Shown piece after piece: positions 53,639 to 63,100 of a DNA stretch of 64,000 nt (positions are counted from its first letter, which is position 1; each line of letters starts with the position of its first letter). Under the pieces are notes generated by a model that did not search any database, had not been told where the DNA came from, and saw nothing but the letters and a program-made list of their open reading frames with translations. The stretch covers positions 1 through 64,000 of the forward strand of contig CAZCVI010000024.1 of NCBI GenBank assembly GCA_964502145.1, written 5' to 3'. The translations under genes and the position numbers were made by a program. The DNA comes from CAZCVI01 sp964502145 (GTDB taxonomy: Bacteria > Acidobacteriota > Aminicenantia > UBA2199).

Positions 53639-53711
53639 TGTATTGCCACGAAGTGTCTGTGGTAAAAAGAAAGAAGTATGAATAGAAATAAGTCAGGAAG
53701 GATAAACAATC

Positions 53712-54527
53712 ATGGAAAACAGTGCCATTATGTCAGGAACAATAAATGAACCGGGAATAATCGGGTTAGTCAAACCACCGGAGCCCAAACCGGATACAAA
53801 GGATGTGGTTGCCCGCGAGTCGGAAAAAAATGCAGGGACGGATATTGTTGAATTATCCGGTGAATCAATTCAATTAACCCGTGCCTTGGCTCCGAATCAA
53901 ACGGAGCAGGCGGCACCGGCAGGAATCGCCCAGAACGATAACAATGCGCAATCAAATCCAGAGAGCAACACGTTTAATATAAGTACGCTTCGTGGTATCT
54001 TAAGTAATATCGAACAATCGGGCACGACCACCTCTGGCACAGCCGCTACCAATGCGACACTGGCCACTGACGTTTTGCCTGTGACTACCGACCCCAACAC
54101 GTTGCTTCAAGCCCAGGTTGCACCAGTGGGCGGCGGCGTTAATCCACCAGCGCCAGAAACAAATGCCACTACGCTGGATACGACCACCACTCCGGCAGCC
54201 AGCACGGCTACTACGATTCAAGCGCCAACGGAAAAAACCAATGCGCCCGCTAATATGGAAGGTACTATGTTGGCAAATGAAAAGACGGAACCCAACCTCA
54301 ATACACTTGAAGGTGAAGCCAATGACCTAACCAAATTTAACACGCTCTTCAACGTCTCCAATGGCTTACCCACCAATACGACCAACACGGCCAATACAAT
54401 GAGTACTACAGATGTGTTGCAAGCGCAACAGCCGTCGCAATATACCCAGCAAATGCTGCTCCAGAACCTCAGTTCCCAGTTGGCCCAAACTGTTTCCCCA
54501 GCCGCCATTATTTCGGTTGTTGGTTAA
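53712..54527 (+). CDS. Thr/Asn/Ala-rich low-complexity protein
   Basis: 271 residues, no recognised domain. Residues 90-240 are dominated by Thr, Asn, Ala, Pro and Gln, with few hydrophobics and few aromatic residues, so mostly disordered. The N-terminus carries GTDIVELSGES, reminiscent of the hydrophilic starts of flagellar and secreted proteins. No signal peptide. The start is supported by AAGGAT before the ATG, and 14-bp terminator arms follow. It could be exported by a non-Sec route or be an adhesin-like spacer; this is speculation. Codon use is unlike neighbours mainly because of composition. Confidence 0.55.
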   Translation: MENSAIMSGTINEPGIIGLVKPPEPKPDTKDVVARESEKNAGTDIVELSGESIQLTRALAPNQTEQAAPAGIAQNDNNAQSNPESNTFNISTLRGILSNIEQSGTTTSGTAATNATLATDVLPVTTDPNTLLQAQVAPVGGGVNPPAPETNATTLDTTTTPAASTATTIQAPTEKTNAPANMEGTMLANEKTEPNLNTLEGEANDLTKFNTLFNVSNGLPTNTTNTANTMSTTDVLQAQQPSQYTQQMLLQNLSSQLAQTVSPAAIISVVG

Positions 54528-54567
54528 CATGGATAGGTTAAAAGTTAATTAGACGTAAAAATAACCT

Positions 54568-54600
54568 TCACTAGCAAGGGGTGCTGCCCCTTGCTAGTGA
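54568..54600. terminator. 14-bp bidirectional terminator hairpin
   Basis: TCACTAGCAAGGGG and CCCCTTGCTAGTGA form a perfect stem with a TGCTG loop, followed by CCTTTTG. It lies between convergent genes and should serve both. Confidence 0.8.
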
Positions 54601-54638
54601 CCTTTTGTTCATTTCAAAAGTTTCCCACCAAAAATCAA

Positions 54639-55838
54639 TCACTCGAATATCCGCTTGGTATTCCTTTTTTTCAACGATTCCAGGATTTTATGCGGTTCTT
54701 TGAACCGGTTGGTCAGCATCATAGCGGCAATAATATAGGGTTTATAACCCGCTTCTTTATAGGTTTGGATGCGGTACTTTTCAAACACCTCGGCGGAGAC
54801 TTCCCCTGCTTTACAGGAAACACCCGTAATATCTGCGGGTAAACAGTGCATGTAAAGCGCTTCTTCCTGGCGGGTGAGGCGCATTTTGGCTGCCGAACAT
54901 TCCCAGTCACTGTATTCTCGGTTTTGTTCTAAACATGCTGCTTCCAATTCTTTTAATCCGTCCCGGTCATTGGTGCGCAACAGTGCTGTTCTTTTTTCCA
55001 TTACCGAGTAGGGCGCCCAGCTTTTGGGGTAGACCACATCGGCATCCGTGAACGCTTCTTCCATCGACGTTACTGTTTTGAATGTGCCCCCGCTGTTGGC
55101 CGCGTTTTGCCGTGCCGTTTCCATCACGTCCGGGATCAAATTGTACCCTTCGGGATGCGCCAGCACCACGTTCATGCCGAAACGGGTCATCAGTCCGATT
55201 ATACCTTGCGGCACAGAGAGTGGTTTCCCATAACTGGGCGAATATGCCCAGGTCATAGCGATGGTTTTGCCCTGTAATTTTTCCAATGAACCAAAGACAT
55301 GTTTCAGGTGCAGCAGGTCTGCCATGGTTTGGGTGGGATGGTCGATGTCGCATTGTAGATTAACTATACCTGGCCGTTGCGCCAGCACACCTTTGGCAAA
55401 ACCGTCATCCAGTGCTGCCGCGACTTCCCGCATATACGCATTCCCTGCGCCCAGGTACATGTCGTCGCGAATGCCAATGATATCGGTGAAAAAAGAGATC
55501 ATGTTGGAGGTCTCGCGAACCGTTTCCCCGTGGGCGATCTGGGACTTGCCTTCGTCCAGGTCCTGCACGGTCAAACCCAATAAATTGGCTGCGGAGGCAA
55601 ACGAAAAACGGGTCCGCGTGGAATTGTCCCGGAACTGCGATACAGCCAGCCCGGAATCAAAACAAGCGCAGGAAATATTGTTCTCCCGCAACCATTTTAA
55701 GGCTTCGGCGGTATATAATACCTGCTGTAACTCCTTTAATTTATGCTCCCAGGTTAATAAGAAATCTTTTCCCGCGAGGCTCACATCCAGCCAGCGAATT
55801 TCTTCCAATAATTTTTTGAATTCTTTCATATCGCTCAT
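54639..55838 (-). CDS. ygeW: YgeW-type knotted carbamoyltransferase
   Basis: 399 residues. Carbamoyl-phosphate site NSTRTRFSFASA, HPTQTMADL and the C-terminal MHCLPADI are the carbamoyltransferase motifs. The overall sequence matches YgeW rather than ornithine or aspartate transcarbamylase. Its substrate is unknown in E. coli, where it sits in a purine/allantoin-catabolic cluster. It lies 21 bp after ygeY, with AAAGGAGAAACC before the ATG. Other cluster members (ygeX, hyuA, xdh, selenium genes) are missing in this window. Confidence 0.88.
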   Translation of the reverse strand: MSDMKEFKKLLEEIRWLDVSLAGKDFLLTWEHKLKELQQVLYTAEALKWLRENNISCACFDSGLAVSQFRDNSTRTRFSFASAANLLGLTVQDLDEGKSQIAHGETVRETSNMISFFTDIIGIRDDMYLGAGNAYMREVAAALDDGFAKGVLAQRPGIVNLQCDIDHPTQTMADLLHLKHVFGSLEKLQGKTIAMTWAYSPSYGKPLSVPQGIIGLMTRFGMNVVLAHPEGYNLIPDVMETARQNAANSGGTFKTVTSMEEAFTDADVVYPKSWAPYSVMEKRTALLRTNDRDGLKELEAACLEQNREYSDWECSAAKMRLTRQEEALYMHCLPADITGVSCKAGEVSAEVFEKYRIQTYKEAGYKPYIIAAMMLTNRFKEPHKILESLKKRNTKRIFE

Positions 55839-55859
55839 GGTTTCTCCTTTTACCGGGTA

Positions 55860-57056
55860 TTAGGCTTTATTGCCAAGGGTATAGGCATACATGGCATAAA
55901 AAGCCGTGGCATTGACTAAATCATCTACTGGTACTTTCTCATTGGGGGCGTGAGCCAACACTTCATTGCCCGGGCCAAATCCGATAGTCGGGATTTGGTA
56001 CATCCCGTTAATAGTCACGCCATTGGTGGAAAAAGTCCACTTATCTACTTTGGGTTCACGGTTAAATAGTGCTTTAAAAGAGTGTATACCCGTGGTCACA
56101 GCCGGGTGGTCCGCCGGGATTTTCCAGGTGGGATAGTATTTTTCCATGCCATAAACCAAACCTGTATAAGCTTTTTCAGAATAGAACAACACGTCAACCT
56201 TGGCGTCCAGCTCTTTGACAATCGCGCGGATTTCGGCTACTGCTGATTCTTTGGTTTCGCCCCAGGTCAGGCGGCGGTCCAGGTGCAGGCGGGCGAAATC
56301 GGCTACGGCGCACAGCGAGGGACTGCCGGACACAAATTCGGAGATAGTTACACTGCCTTTGCCCAGAAATTCATCTGTTTTTAAGCGGTCATTTAGTTTT
56401 TCAATTTCCAAAGCGGCATGAGATGCCATATAAATGGCATTTTTGCCGCGTTCGGGTGCTGAGCCATGGGCCGAGACACCGCGAAACGTCACGTGGATTT
56501 CCATGCGGCCCCGGTGACCCCGGTAAATATTCAAATTGGTTGGTTCTGTGCTGATGACATAATCTGGTTTGATTTTATCTTCTTCAATGATGTATTTCCA
56601 GCACAGGCCGTCGCAATCTTCTTCCATGACGCTGCCCACGCAATAGACAGTCAGGTTATTGGCTATATTTAATTCTTTGAGGATGCGTCCCGCAGTCACA
56701 AAAGAAGCCGCGCCACCTTCTTGGTCCACTGTGCCGCGACCATACACATAACCATCTTTGATGTCACCGCAAAACGGGTTGAATTCCCAGTTGGCCAGAT
56801 TGCCCACATCAACTGTGTCCATATGGGCATCAATAGCCAGTATTGTTTTGCCTGTACCAATCCGACCAATCACATTGCCCAGCGGGTCTATTTTTACTTC
56901 GTCGAACCCAGCTTCTTCCATCTGGTGTTTCAGTTCTGCCATCACACCTTCTTCTTCTTTGCTGAGGGATTTAATTTTTACCAATTTCGATAGGTTTTCT
57001 GCTGTTTTGTCCCGGTACTTTTCAGCCAATTCCATAATTCGTTGTGCTATATCCAT
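55860..57056 (-). CDS. ygeY: YgeY family peptidase-like hydrolase (M20 type)
   Basis: 398 residues from the ATG at 57056, which follows AAGGAGCAG; an ATG at 57110 lacks support. The metal-binding His is in DAHMDTVD, GRGTVDQEGG carries the bridging Asp, and EEDCDGLC gives catalytic and ligand glutamates. STEPTNLNIYRGHRGRMEI is characteristic of YgeY. Known members sit in selenium-linked purine degradation clusters and are annotated as hydrolases; substrate unproven. Leads the ygeY-ygeW operon. Confidence 0.88.
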   Translation of the reverse strand: MDIAQRIMELAEKYRDKTAENLSKLVKIKSLSKEEEGVMAELKHQMEEAGFDEVKIDPLGNVIGRIGTGKTILAIDAHMDTVDVGNLANWEFNPFCGDIKDGYVYGRGTVDQEGGAASFVTAGRILKELNIANNLTVYCVGSVMEEDCDGLCWKYIIEEDKIKPDYVISTEPTNLNIYRGHRGRMEIHVTFRGVSAHGSAPERGKNAIYMASHAALEIEKLNDRLKTDEFLGKGSVTISEFVSGSPSLCAVADFARLHLDRRLTWGETKESAVAEIRAIVKELDAKVDVLFYSEKAYTGLVYGMEKYYPTWKIPADHPAVTTGIHSFKALFNREPKVDKWTFSTNGVTINGMYQIPTIGFGPGNEVLAHAPNEKVPVDDLVNATAFYAMYAYTLGNKA

Positions 57057-57121
57057 AGTTACTGCTCCTTTTGATAATTGCCGAATAAACGGCAGTGTTT
57101 GTTCTTTCAAGATTCATGCTA

Positions 57122-57151
57122 ATAATATAACACAAGTAAATAAAATATCAA
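57122..57151 (-). promoter_or_regulatory. candidate ygeYW promoter
   Basis: TTGATA, 18 bp, TATTAT on the minus strand. Leader about 60 nt. Confidence 0.45.
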
Positions 57152-57185
57152 TATTTTAAGATTGGCTTTTTAAAAAAAGTGGGCT

Positions 57186-57372
57186 GGATTCACCATCAAG
57201 CTTCAGAAAAAACTGGACTATCTGGACTATCTGGACATACTGGACTTACTGGACTTCAAAAAACCTTTGATTTTTACAGCCTGTCCAGTTTGTCCAGCTT
57301 GTCCAGTAAATCCAGATAGTCCAGCCTGCCACGGTTCCCCGTGGCTCTTTTAAAACGTGGCGGTGGATTCAG
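57186..57372. repeat. inverted tandem-repeat element E (GGACTAT type)
   Basis: Ends GGATTCACCATC and GGCGGTGGATTCA. Five CTGGACNNN units on the left, five complementary units on the right, loop CAAAAAACCTTTGATTTTT, and the extra GCCACGG/CCGTGGC hairpin near the right end as in D. Located between divergent genes. Confidence 0.87.
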
Positions 57373-57410
57373 TAATAAGATTTCAGGTTTCTTTTCAATG
57401 GGAAATGGAT

Positions 57411-57416
57411 TATAAT
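57411..57416 (+). promoter_or_regulatory. candidate -10 box of the subtilase gene
   Basis: Perfect TATAAT, 17 bp after TTTCTT (weak -35). Leader about 45 nt. Confidence 0.4.
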
Positions 57417-57469
57417 TGTGCCATGAAACATCACAACGATTTCAAACATAACCCATTAAGGAGATTAAC

Positions 57470-59356
57470 ATGAAGAAAATTCTAACGGTTTTGATTGTCA
57501 CCATTTTACTGCTAACGACTTTTGCTAGTGCCAGTCAAAAGGATACGGCACCGGTGAAAAAAAAAGCGGTGACTTCTATCGACCAATTGCCCCGCCATAC
57601 CTATGATTCAACGGCACCGGTCAAAGAACTGATCAACAATGACGCTTTGTTTGCCGCATTTGCAGCGAAAGTACGCCACGATGTGGAACAAGACCTGGAA
57701 AATTATGAGATTGAAGATACTTCTACATTAAAGAAGTTTTATGGCGTTCTGCTGAACCTGGATGTATTGGATAACAACTATGCTAAGGTTCAAGAAAGAA
57801 TCGAATTACTGCGCAATCTGGAAACCAAAGAAGCGGCTAAATTACTAATAGCATTGGAACTGCGCACGATTTTGGCGGCTGCCCAAGAGGTCAACGCATC
57901 GGAAGGGGAGGCGTTTCTCTCGGCGTTTACGGTCCATCTGGAAAAAACATTGAAACAAATGCCCTGGGAGACTATCCAAGAGAAAATTATTGACACGAAA
58001 GGGCAGTTGGATATGATTACGGCGAATTTTTTGTTAGGATTAATGGAAAGCGCTATTGAACCGGGCCGGAAAAAAGCGGGGTATATCAGCAGTGATATGG
58101 CTCTGCAAATCATTTCTGCCCGTTATATTTTCAAAACAATTATGCCGGTGAGAACACAAATACTAAAGGTATACGGGAACCTGATAGACACGAACCGGAT
58201 AGCAAAAGTAGATATCTGGGCCGATCGTCAAGTTGACTTGCGCGAAACCAAAGGACTTGAACCGCTGACTGTAGCGGTTTGGGATACGGGCGTGGATACC
58301 TCGGTGTTTCCCAATAATCTCTGGACCAACCCCAATGAGAAAGTAGACGGGAAAGATACAGATGGCAATGGCTATGTGGATGATGTCCATGGTATCGCTT
58401 ACGATATGAAAGCCCAACCGGTATCGGAACTGCTGTTCCCAATCGCTGGCGGGGTAAAAAGTTTGCAAAAGAACCTGGCTTTTGCCAAGGGGTATAATGG
58501 CCTGACCAATTCTATTGATATTCCTGAAGCTGTCGCCTTAAAACAACGCTTGTCGCAAATGAAACCGGCTGAAGTAGAAGGGTTCATGGACGATTTGATG
58601 GACATAATCTACTTTATCCACGGAACGCATGTAGCGGGGATTGTTATTGAGGGGAATCCCTATGCCAGAGTTCTGGTAGCCCGTGTGACTATGGATGATC
58701 GCCGTCTCCCAGATGTGCCGACCATGGCTGTGGCGCAACGTACTGCCAAGATGTACAAAGATGTGGTCCATTATTTTAAAACCCATGGGGTCCGAGTAGT
58801 CAATATGAGTTGGAGTGTATCTTTAAAAGAGGTAGAAGCAGACTTGACTGCCAATGGTGTGGGCAAGAATTCAGAAGAATTGGGCAAAATGGCCCGCGAA
58901 CTGTTCAGCGTGATGAAACAAGGATTTAAAGAGGCTATCCAAGGAGCACCAGAAATCCTGTTTGTTGTGGCAGCAGGGAATAGTGATGATAACCCGGAGT
59001 TTTTAGAAGAAATTCCCACTGGTCTTGGACTGCCTAACCTGATGGTGGCGGGGGCAGTGGACCAAGCTGGAGATAGAACCTCTTTTACTAGTTTTGGGAA
59101 GATTGTAGATATCTATTCCAATGGGTATCAAGTGGTGAGTTTCTTACCGGGCGGGGACAAGATGCCTGCTTCGGGAACGTCTATGGCTTCGCCGAATGTA
59201 GTTAACTTGGCGGCAAAGTTATTTACATTGAACCCAAAATTAAACGCGATACAGGTTAAAGAATTGATCTTAAATGGCGCGACCAAGAATGAAAAAGAAA
59301 ATTTCCTACTGTTGCACCCCAAGCAGTCAGTAAAATTGTTGGAGCACATTAAATAA
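57470..59356 (+). CDS. secreted subtilisin-like serine protease (S8)
   Basis: 628 residues with a Sec signal peptide (ILTVLIVTILLLTTFASAS). After an N-terminal region of about 230 residues comes the S8 core with a full triad: Asp272 in AVWDTGVDT, His384 in IHGTHVAG and Ser571 in GTSMASPN. Between Asp and His lies an insert containing DTDGNGYVDDVHGIAYD, a calcium-binding-like loop. The VVAAGNSDDNPEF segment gives the oxyanion Asn. Secreted or periplasmic protease of unknown target. ATG follows AAGGAGATTAAC. Terminator follows. Confidence 0.93.
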   Translation: MKKILTVLIVTILLLTTFASASQKDTAPVKKKAVTSIDQLPRHTYDSTAPVKELINNDALFAAFAAKVRHDVEQDLENYEIEDTSTLKKFYGVLLNLDVLDNNYAKVQERIELLRNLETKEAAKLLIALELRTILAAAQEVNASEGEAFLSAFTVHLEKTLKQMPWETIQEKIIDTKGQLDMITANFLLGLMESAIEPGRKKAGYISSDMALQIISARYIFKTIMPVRTQILKVYGNLIDTNRIAKVDIWADRQVDLRETKGLEPLTVAVWDTGVDTSVFPNNLWTNPNEKVDGKDTDGNGYVDDVHGIAYDMKAQPVSELLFPIAGGVKSLQKNLAFAKGYNGLTNSIDIPEAVALKQRLSQMKPAEVEGFMDDLMDIIYFIHGTHVAGIVIEGNPYARVLVARVTMDDRRLPDVPTMAVAQRTAKMYKDVVHYFKTHGVRVVNMSWSVSLKEVEADLTANGVGKNSEELGKMARELFSVMKQGFKEAIQGAPEILFVVAAGNSDDNPEFLEEIPTGLGLPNLMVAGAVDQAGDRTSFTSFGKIVDIYSNGYQVVSFLPGGDKMPASGTSMASPNVVNLAAKLFTLNPKLNAIQVKELILNGATKNEKENFLLLHPKQSVKLLEHIK

Positions 59357-59376
59357 ACTCGCCTTCCACCTACCTT

Positions 59377-59408
59377 ACCCCTCGGTGCGTGTACACGCAC
59401 TGAGGGGT
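59377..59408 (+). terminator. terminator hairpin of the subtilase gene
   Basis: ACCCCTC-G-GTGCGTG and CACGCAC-T-GAGGGGT form a two-part stem with a TA loop, followed by ATTGCTTCCCT. Confidence 0.6.
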
Positions 59409-59439
59409 ATTGCTTCCCTAAATACACAGCAACGTTTCA

Positions 59440-59482
59440 GGATAGACTGGACTATCTGGACGAACTGTACTTGACAAAACCC
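59440..59482. repeat. relic F of the 9-bp-unit element
   Basis: A short run of CTGGACTATCTGGACGAACT-type units followed by GACAAAACCC, as in the loop of D and E, without a matching right arm. Confidence 0.5.
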
Positions 59483-59550
59483 GAATGCTTGCCGAAAGGG
59501 AATGGATTGTTGGCAAGAACTTTTAAATTATAGACTTACACTGAAAAAGG

Positions 59551-59583
59551 GATCGTCGATCCCTTTCAAAGTGATCGCCGATC
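59551..59583. repeat. left part of the 22-bp palindromic tandem array
   Basis: One and a half units (GATCGTCGATC plus spacer) before the assembly gap. Same 22-bp unit as the array at 59706-59980. Confidence 0.7.
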
Positions 59584-59683
59584 NNNNNNNNNNNNNNNNN
59601 NNNNNNNNNNNNNNNNNNNNNNNNNNNNNNNNNNNNNNNNNNNNNNNNNNNNNNNNNNNNNNNNNNNNNNNNNNNNNNNNNNN
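59584..59683. other. assembly gap, 100 N
   Basis: Exactly 100 N. The 55 bases before it (59529-59583) are identical to the 55 bases after it (59684-59738), so the two contigs may overlap and the gap may be artificial, or the array may be collapsed. Confidence 0.95.
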
Positions 59684-59705
59684 TATAGACTTACACTGAA
59701 AAAGG

Positions 59706-59980
59706 GATCGTCGATCCCTTTCAAAGTGATCGCCGATCCCTTCCGGAGTGATCGTCGATCCCTTCCGGAGTGATCGTCGATCCCATCCGGAGTGATCGCC
59801 GATCCCATCCGGAGTGATCGCCGATCCCTTTCGAAGGGATCGCCGATCTCTTTCGAAGGGATCGCCGATCTCTTTCAATGGGATCGCCGATCTCTTTCAA
59901 AGGGATCGCTGATCACTCCGGAAGGGATCGCCGATCTCTTTAAAAGGGATCGCCGATCTCTTTTGAAAGCATCGGTGATC
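59706..59980. repeat. 22-bp tandem array with two palindromes per unit
   Basis: Twelve and a half copies of GATCGNCGATC plus an 11-base spacer such as CCTTTCGAAGG or CCTTCCGGAGT. Starts at 59706 and advances by exactly 22 bases. Both halves are near-palindromic; each unit holds two GATC sites. Confidence 0.85.
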
Positions 59981-60054
59981 GGGTGGAGTTTTCCTGGTTA
60001 TGAAGGGGTAGGCTGCTGGGTAGAATGGATAAATGATAAGCTTGAAGGCTCCCG

Positions 60055-60198
60055 AAGATTCCTAAAAAAACATGGACGATATGGACGACATGGACATTAT
60101 GGACGATATGGACTCAAAAACAAACGTTCTATTTTGTCCATATCGTCCATATCGTCCACTAAGTCCATAACGATTTCAAGAATTTAGGCGTGCATTTA
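60055..60198. repeat. inverted tandem-repeat element G (GGACGAT type)
   Basis: AGATTCCTAAAAAAAC then five ATGGACNNN units, loop, four complementary units and AACGATTTCAAG. Diverged right end GGCGTGCATTTAGG runs into the NRPS stop codon, so the element abuts the gene. Confidence 0.8.
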
Positions 60199-63100
60199 GG
60201 TAAAGGTACCGGCAATTTCTTTGAAATCAGTGGCGATTTTTTCTACGGTTTCCCGGGTATAAATGGACCCATCAAACGAGAACCGGACTCGAATGGATGG
60301 CTCTGGTACAATATAAAAACAAAAACTATACGCCATCTGCTCATGATTCTCAGTTAACTGAAGCTGCAATTGGGCTAAAGAAACATCAGGCTCAGGCCGG
60401 GGATAATTTTCAAAGATCATGATGTTATCTACTATAGGCACTGGGACATGATCGGGCGGGTTCTGTTCGGGTAGGGATTCGGCCATTATTTCGGCTAACT
60501 GGAGCGGCGCGGTTTCGTAGAATCGAGACTGCAACGCTTCAAGATGAACTTGCTTTAATACCTGGGAAAAATCACTGGACTGAGCGGTTTTGACACGGAC
60601 AGGTATGATATGAAGAAACAACCCGACCATGGACTGAATGTCTTTTAAATCCAGGGTGCGCCCAGACACAATGGTGCCAAAAACAACATCCTGGGTCCGC
60701 GTCCACCGGTGCAACAGGAACCCCCACAAACATTGAAATAAGGTGCTAAGGGTAACCTGATGCACGGCAGCAGCACGCCTTAAACGGATACTGGCCGGTT
60801 CCCCAAAAGAAAAATAATATTCCTGCAATTCATAGGGTTTAGGGTCCGAGGCGTGACGCCACAGCGAAAGTGTGGCAGGTTGGACATAACCAGAAAGATA
60901 GGAACGCCAATAATACCGGGCTTTTTGGACATCCAAATCGGCCAGATAATCAATGTAAGAACGATACGGCTCGGCAGCCTGAAAAACAAGCGCAGTGCCC
61001 GCCATCAACCGATTATAGACGCGACTTAATTCTGCAATAATAATACCGATACACCAGCCATCCACTATACTGTGATGCAAACTCCACAATAATATATGAA
61101 CAGAACACCCAGTAATAAACCGCACGACCCGCCACAACGGACCAATACTTAAATCAAAGCCACGCTCCTGATCCGCTTTTTTGTACTGCGCCACTTCCCG
61201 CTCCTGCTGGATAGGACTTAAATGTGAAATATCGACCACGGTGATCATGGCGTGTGGCTCGCCAACCCGGGGGGATTTGAGCACGGCTTGAAGCGGTTCG
61301 GTGAACCCTTCATACCCATAAACAAAAAGGGTGCGCAAGACAGCATATTTTTCCCGCAACAGGTTAAAACTCTTTTCCAAGGCCGAGTGATCGATGGGCG
61401 CAGGTAAAGAAAACAGGTTTTGAATAAAATAGGCATGCTGGTCTGCCAACGTGGCAAAAAACATCTCCTTTTGCATGGGACTCAACGGATACAGCGCGAC
61501 TACCTGCGCCTCTGGGCCATTATTCTTTTTGATGTCCGCCAAGATAAGGGGCAGCACATGGAGGGGCATTTTCACGTAACCCAGATCAGAAGGAGTTTTT
61601 TCGCCCTGGTCTTTATCCAAACAAAAACGGATGACACGCGTAAACTTCTCTCTGACGATCCGCATAAAACTTTCTATAGTTTCCTTTTTATAGGCGGGAC
61701 GATAATAATGAAAGGAAAATATGAACTGGTGGGCACGCATCACACCCTCGATGACCATGAGGTAGTCATTCTCATAATCGGGGTGAATACCATCGCGAAA
61801 GGTCACGCTAAACTCATTGGACAGTGCGCTGGCAGGAGTAAAAGCAGGGTTTTTTTCGGCATATTCTTCATTAAACTGGCCGAGATAGTTAAATAAAATC
61901 TGCGGCTTCAAACTAAAATTAAGCGCACCCCGTTTTTTACCCGGAGTCAGGTACTGAAGAATGCTGTGCCCGATTCCCTGATGGGGCACGCGCCGCAAGG
62001 TCTCTTTAACTGTTTTTATCACCAGGGCGATGTCTTCGGTGTTCTGGATATCCAGCACTACCGGATATGTCGTGGTAAACCAACCCACAGTGCGGCTAAG
62101 GTCAACTCCTTTCATGGGTGTCATGCGCCCGTGACTTTCTAAAGCAAAAACAACGGCGGGAACGGCGGCCCAGCGCGCGATAGCTGAACCAACAACTGCC
62201 AAAAGGATATCATTGATCTGGGTATGATACGCGCCATGGACATTGCTCAACAACTGCGCGGTTTGCGTCTCTGTCAACGTTAGGGTGAGAACATCGTAAT
62301 CTTTAAATTTTCGCGACTGGCCCACACCGGGGAAATCCACTGGCAATGGTGTTATCGTAGTTTCCTCAAGCGCCTGCCAATAGGGAATCTCTTTGGCTAA
62401 GATACTGCTCTGGGCAAAACTGGCCAATTGCTGCGACCACTGTTTAAAGGAAGTGGTTTTATCAGGCAGAACAATCTCTTGCCCTAATTGCACCTGCTGG
62501 TACAGGGACAAAAAATCCTCTAATATAATACGCCAGGATACACCATCAACCACCAGATGGTGGATGGTGAAAACAAGCCAATCACCCTCTTTCCCTTTAA
62601 ACAACCCGACCCGCACCAACGGCGCAACCGGTTTATCCAAGAGGAGTTCCTGCCGGTGGATTTCCCGTTTCATCACACTCTGGAACTCCTTTTTTTCCAG
62701 GTGGGCCAGAGAGAACATATCCCAGCGGAACAATTCCCCTTCCAGGTGGCGGTTCCGTTGTATTACCCAGGAGCCTGTCGTATCATACTCCATGCGCAGG
62801 GCATCGTGCTGGAACAGAAGCCGGGTCACGGCTTTTCGAACGATCTTTTCATCCCAGCGCTGACTTTTATAAAGCAGGGCCGATTGTGTGAGCCGGTGCT
62901 TTTGCTGCCCATGGTTCCTGAAAAACCAGACCTGGATCGGCGTCAAGGGAATGGTTCCAGAAATAATACCCTGCTCCTCCGCGTGCCCCGCTGTCAGGTC
63001 CACGTCCATTGGTTCCACAAACCGCGCCAGTTCGCGGATGGTTTTATAGAGAAACAAGCGGTTCGCTTCAAGCGTGACCCTGCTTTTATGCAAGCGCGAG

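Larger units (their letters stand above)
57057..57469. other. 413-bp divergent gap: ygeY promoter, element E, subtilase -10
   Basis: No gene seen. Minus-strand promoter TTGATA (57146-57151), 18 bp, TATTAT (57122-57127) for ygeY, element E at 57186-57372, and TATAAT at 57411-57416 for the subtilase. Confidence 0.55.
59357..60195. other. 839-bp convergent gap: terminator, relic F, 22-bp array, N gap, element G
   Basis: No gene seen. Apart from the listed repeats it carries no convincing coding potential; all short frames are repeats. Confidence 0.6.

Noticed and set aside
59551..59980. 22-bp array as a protein-coding repeat
   Set aside because: 22 is not a multiple of three, so the frame rotates and no stable repeat peptide results.
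26059..60198. 9-bp-unit elements as CRISPR arrays
   Set aside because: Units are contiguous and only 9 bp, arms are inverted about one loop, there are no regular unique spacers, and no cas gene is present.
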